A DNA stretch of 7,127 nt from Promethearchaeota archaeon (lineage in GTDB: Archaea; Asgardarchaeota; Lokiarchaeia; Sigynarchaeales; SOKP01). The stretch's first letter is position 1, and the number at the start of each line of letters is the position of its first letter. Below the pieces are notes generated by a model, which worked only from the letters and a program-made list of their open reading frames with translations, searched no databases and was not told the origin of the DNA. A program made the position numbers and the translations under genes. The stretch spans positions 1-7,127 of the forward strand of contig JAGXNR010000138.1 in assembly GCA_019894875.1 (NCBI GenBank), written 5' to 3'. Shown piece after piece: positions 5,135-7,127 of this stretch.

Positions 5135-5959
5135 ATGGATTTAAACATCAATTCCACACAAAAATTGAATAATGGAGTAGAGATTCCACTTTTGGGTTTA
5201 GGAACTTGGGACCTTAGAGGTAGAGATGCCTATAAAGCAGTTTTATGGTCATTGGATTTAGGATATCGGCTAATTGATACTGCTTCATTCTATAGAAATG
5301 AAAAAGAAGTTGGAGAAGCTTTAAAAGATACAAATATTCCTCGAGAAGAGATATTTTTAACAACAAAAGTATGGAATAACGAACAAGGATATAATAACAC
5401 TCTAAATGCTTTTGAAAAGAGCTTGGAACGATTAAAAGTAGATTATGTTGATCTTTATCTTATTCATTGGCCAATTAGTGGATTAAGAAATAAAACATGG
5501 AAAGCATTGGAAAAGATATATGAAGGTGGCAAAACTCGCGCAATGGGTGTAAGTAATTTTACGATACGTCATCTAAAAGAACTATTTGAATGTTCAGAGA
5601 CAATACCTACAGTAAACCAAATTGAGTTTTCCCCATTTTTATTTCAAAGAGAATTAATGGATTACTGTAAATCTCATAAAATTGTTGTAGAAGCTTATAC
5701 TCCACTAACACGTGGAAGAAAACTTGACAATAGATTAGTAAGAGCACTTGCACAAAAGCATGAAAAAACTCCTGCTCAAATCTTAATTCGATGGGATTTA
5801 CAACATGAAATTATTGAAATCCCAAAATCAGGCAGTCAACAACATCTCCGTGAAAATGTAGACGTTTTTGATTTTACTTTAAACTCAGAAGAAATGTCTC
5901 AACTTGATGAATTAAATGAAGGTTTTCGATTAGGTAATGACCCTCACTTTATTGACTAA
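5135..5959 (+). CDS. Aldo/keto reductase (AKR superfamily)
   Basis: A complete 274-residue (alpha/beta)8-barrel oxidoreductase that would reduce aldehydes or ketones to alcohols, normally with NADPH, in the cytoplasm. The catalytic tetrad is intact: Asp48 in YRLIDTASFY, Tyr53, Lys78 in TTKVW and His111 in YLIHWP. Cofactor-site residues are also present: GVSNF with Asn141, Gln162 in VNQIEFSP, and the C-terminal IPKSGSQQHLREN (229-241) that grips the 2'-phosphate of NADPH. Length and the N-terminal NNGVEIPLLGLGTW match the 2,5-diketo-D-gluconate/prostaglandin F reductase-like group. The substrate cannot be predicted. A weak TATA-like region (about 5096-5108) precedes the ATG at 5135, 65 bases after the previous gene. 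It converges on mtxX with only three bases between stop codons. Confidence 0.95.
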   Translation: MDLNINSTQKLNNGVEIPLLGLGTWDLRGRDAYKAVLWSLDLGYRLIDTASFYRNEKEVGEALKDTNIPREEIFLTTKVWNNEQGYNNTLNAFEKSLERLKVDYVDLYLIHWPISGLRNKTWKALEKIYEGGKTRAMGVSNFTIRHLKELFECSETIPTVNQIEFSPFLFQRELMDYCKSHKIVVEAYTPLTRGRKLDNRLVRALAQKHEKTPAQILIRWDLQHEIIEIPKSGSQQHLRENVDVFDFTLNSEEMSQLDELNEGFRLGNDPHFID

Positions 5960-5962
5960 ATA

Positions 5963-6820
5963 TTAGGTTAGGGCTAATGCTAAAAGAAAAGCACCATGGA
6001 TTTCTGAGATATCACCCACCCTAGAAGTATCAATTATGGCTTTTTTTAATCCCATATAAATAGCCCCGTAAGCTTTTCCCCCACCTAAATGAACCAGCGT
6101 TCTGTAAATTAAGTTCCCTGATATGCCTTCAGGGGCAAGGATTAAATTAGCTTTATTCCTCACAGCATCCTCAATTAATATTTCATGATGGTTTATTGAC
6201 AAAGTTGGGTATTTCTTCTTTATTATTTCCACAATCTTCTCACCATCTCTAATAGATTTGTCGATTTTTTCATCTCTTCCTATGTCACCTAGCCTACCCC
6301 CACTTAAAATACTAATATTTGGTTTAATATTTAATAGTTCGAATTCTTTTAGCGATTGTTCAATAAATTCGAGTTTATCTACCAAATTATTACACTCATC
6401 AATACCTACAGGGCCATAAAAGAATTGATGCCCATTAACTGTTTCTAATAATGCTAATCTATTAATCTTTTGAATATTTAAGAGGTTTCGAAGATTTTTT
6501 AAGAATTTGTTTGAACTTAAAGAACCTCTTATAATTGCATCTATCATATTATTATTAAGAGATTCAAAGATTTCCTTTTCTGCTTCTTCACATTCGACAA
6601 ATTTAATATTGCTATTACTATTCATATAGGATTTCTGTTTATTAATATTGAGTATGGCGTGTTTATTACCAAATATGTATATTTTTGATGATCTTTCTCT
6701 TAGAAAATCAAAACTAGCTTTTAGGATCTTTTGATTGTGTAATTCCGATGTTCCTAATCCTATTCCTATGTTTGCGGTTTTCCCTTTCGACATCAATTCA
6801 AATTCATGGATTAGACTCAT
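5963..6820 (-). CDS. mtxX: MtxX / methanogenesis marker protein 4 family protein
   Basis: A 285-residue protein related to phosphate acetyltransferase-type folds and to MtxX, also called methanogenesis marker 4. Supporting stretches are the N-terminal glycine loop NIGIGLGTSE (17-26), DAIIRGSLSS (94-103), LLETVNGHQFFYGPVGIDE (124-142), ILSGGRLGDIGRD (171-183) and LILAPEGISGNLIYRTLVHLG (226-246). The C-terminus is AFLLALA. In methanogens the family is widespread, and one member lies beside genes for MtrA- and MtrH-like methyltransferase subunits, hence the old 'methyltransferase' label. Its biochemical role is not established. The ATG overlaps the stop codon of the upstream CPBP gene by one base (TAATG), so the two are probably translated in a coupled way. 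No methanogenesis gene is visible nearby. Confidence 0.82.
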   Translation of the reverse strand: MSLIHEFELMSKGKTANIGIGLGTSELHNQKILKASFDFLRERSSKIYIFGNKHAILNINKQKSYMNSNSNIKFVECEEAEKEIFESLNNNMIDAIIRGSLSSNKFLKNLRNLLNIQKINRLALLETVNGHQFFYGPVGIDECNNLVDKLEFIEQSLKEFELLNIKPNISILSGGRLGDIGRDEKIDKSIRDGEKIVEIIKKKYPTLSINHHEILIEDAVRNKANLILAPEGISGNLIYRTLVHLGGGKAYGAIYMGLKKAIIDTSRVGDISEIHGAFLLALALT

Positions 6821-7127
6821 TATAACATACCATAAAGCAAGTAAGTCATCACTATTACTAACACGTCATAAACTCCGTGTGTTATCATGACAGCTATTAA
6901 ATTTTCATTTCTCCAATGATACAGCCATCCCAACATTAACGAAATAGCAAAATATGGGGTAAATGATAAAAGAAATAATATAATGAAGAGATCAGGTGAT
7001 TCTAAAGCAACAAGAAAAATCCCAAGCAAATGAATTAATGAAAATATAATGGCAGTAATTATTATCCCCCATCGATCTCCCAGGCTTCTGACTAAACCTT
7101 TTTGCATAAAACCTCTAAATAATATCT
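6820..7127 (-). CDS. CPBP-family intramembrane metalloprotease (CAAX protease/bacteriocin-processing type), 5' end cut by the window
   Basis: The minus-strand frame stays open to the right edge, so the ATG at 7105-7107 is internal. The codons before it read ILFRGF, preceded by a partial codon ending AG that fits Glu, which is the end of CPBP motif 1 (EExLFRGxxQ). Motif 2 follows as FSLIH in the next membrane helix, and motif 3 as HGVYD near the C-terminus. The Glu, the two His and the acidic residue are the presumed metal and catalytic ligands. Three hydrophobic helices are visible in the roughly 102 codons present. Family members cleave prenylated or other membrane-embedded substrates, but the substrate here is unknown. 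It is the first visible gene of an operon with mtxX, sharing one base; the promoter lies outside the window. Confidence 0.85.
   Translation of the reverse strand, partial: ILFRGFMQKGLVRSLGDRWGIIITAIIFSLIHLLGIFLVALESPDLFIILFLLSFTPYFAISLMLGWLYHWRNENLIAVMITHGVYDVLVIVMTYLLYGML

Noticed and set aside
6820..7107. The CPBP protein as a complete 95-residue gene starting at 7107
   Set aside because: The frame continues to the edge and encodes ILFRGF, part of the essential first motif, so the gene is only cut by the window.

Overview
This is a strongly AT-rich stretch of an archaeal chromosome. The archaeal signs are an intron-bearing tRNA gene whose splice sites fold into a bulge-helix-bulge, an MtxX-type protein (methanogenesis marker 4 family), a deazaflavin (F420)-type reductase, TATA-like boxes close to start codons, and no clear Shine-Dalgarno sites. 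The mix (acyl-CoA synthetase, F420 enzyme, MtxX, expanded families of unknown proteins) would fit an Asgard archaeon such as a lokiarchaeon. That placement is inference and rests on no marker phylogeny.

Left part (1-1455): the 3' end of an acyl-CoA synthetase gene runs in from the left edge and converges on an F420-type (DDN family) reductase gene. A divergent promoter gap follows, then a small CxxC thioredoxin-like protein and a tRNA-Pro(GGG). The tRNA has a 30-nt intron at the unusual position 27/28, inside the anticodon stem.

Middle part (1431-4625): two tandem paralogous genes on the minus strand (489 and about 503 codons) belong to a family I do not recognise. They share two highly conserved blocks. 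The array carries scars. A 26-bp direct repeat (23/26 identical) flanks the downstream gene, with one copy upstream of its start and the other over its stop codon. A 14-codon fragment of the upstream gene's N-terminal region sits just after that gene's own stop codon. These suggest a tandem family that has duplicated and lost copies. This is the best candidate for something undescribed in the window.

Right part (4626-7127): a 99-codon hydrophobic membrane protein, a complete aldo/keto reductase with an intact catalytic tetrad, and, converging on it, a two-gene minus-strand operon. That operon is a CPBP-family intramembrane protease (cut by the right edge) overlapping by one base with an mtxX gene. 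I see no transposase, CRISPR array, prophage or replication origin. No gene-free gap exceeds 300 bases.
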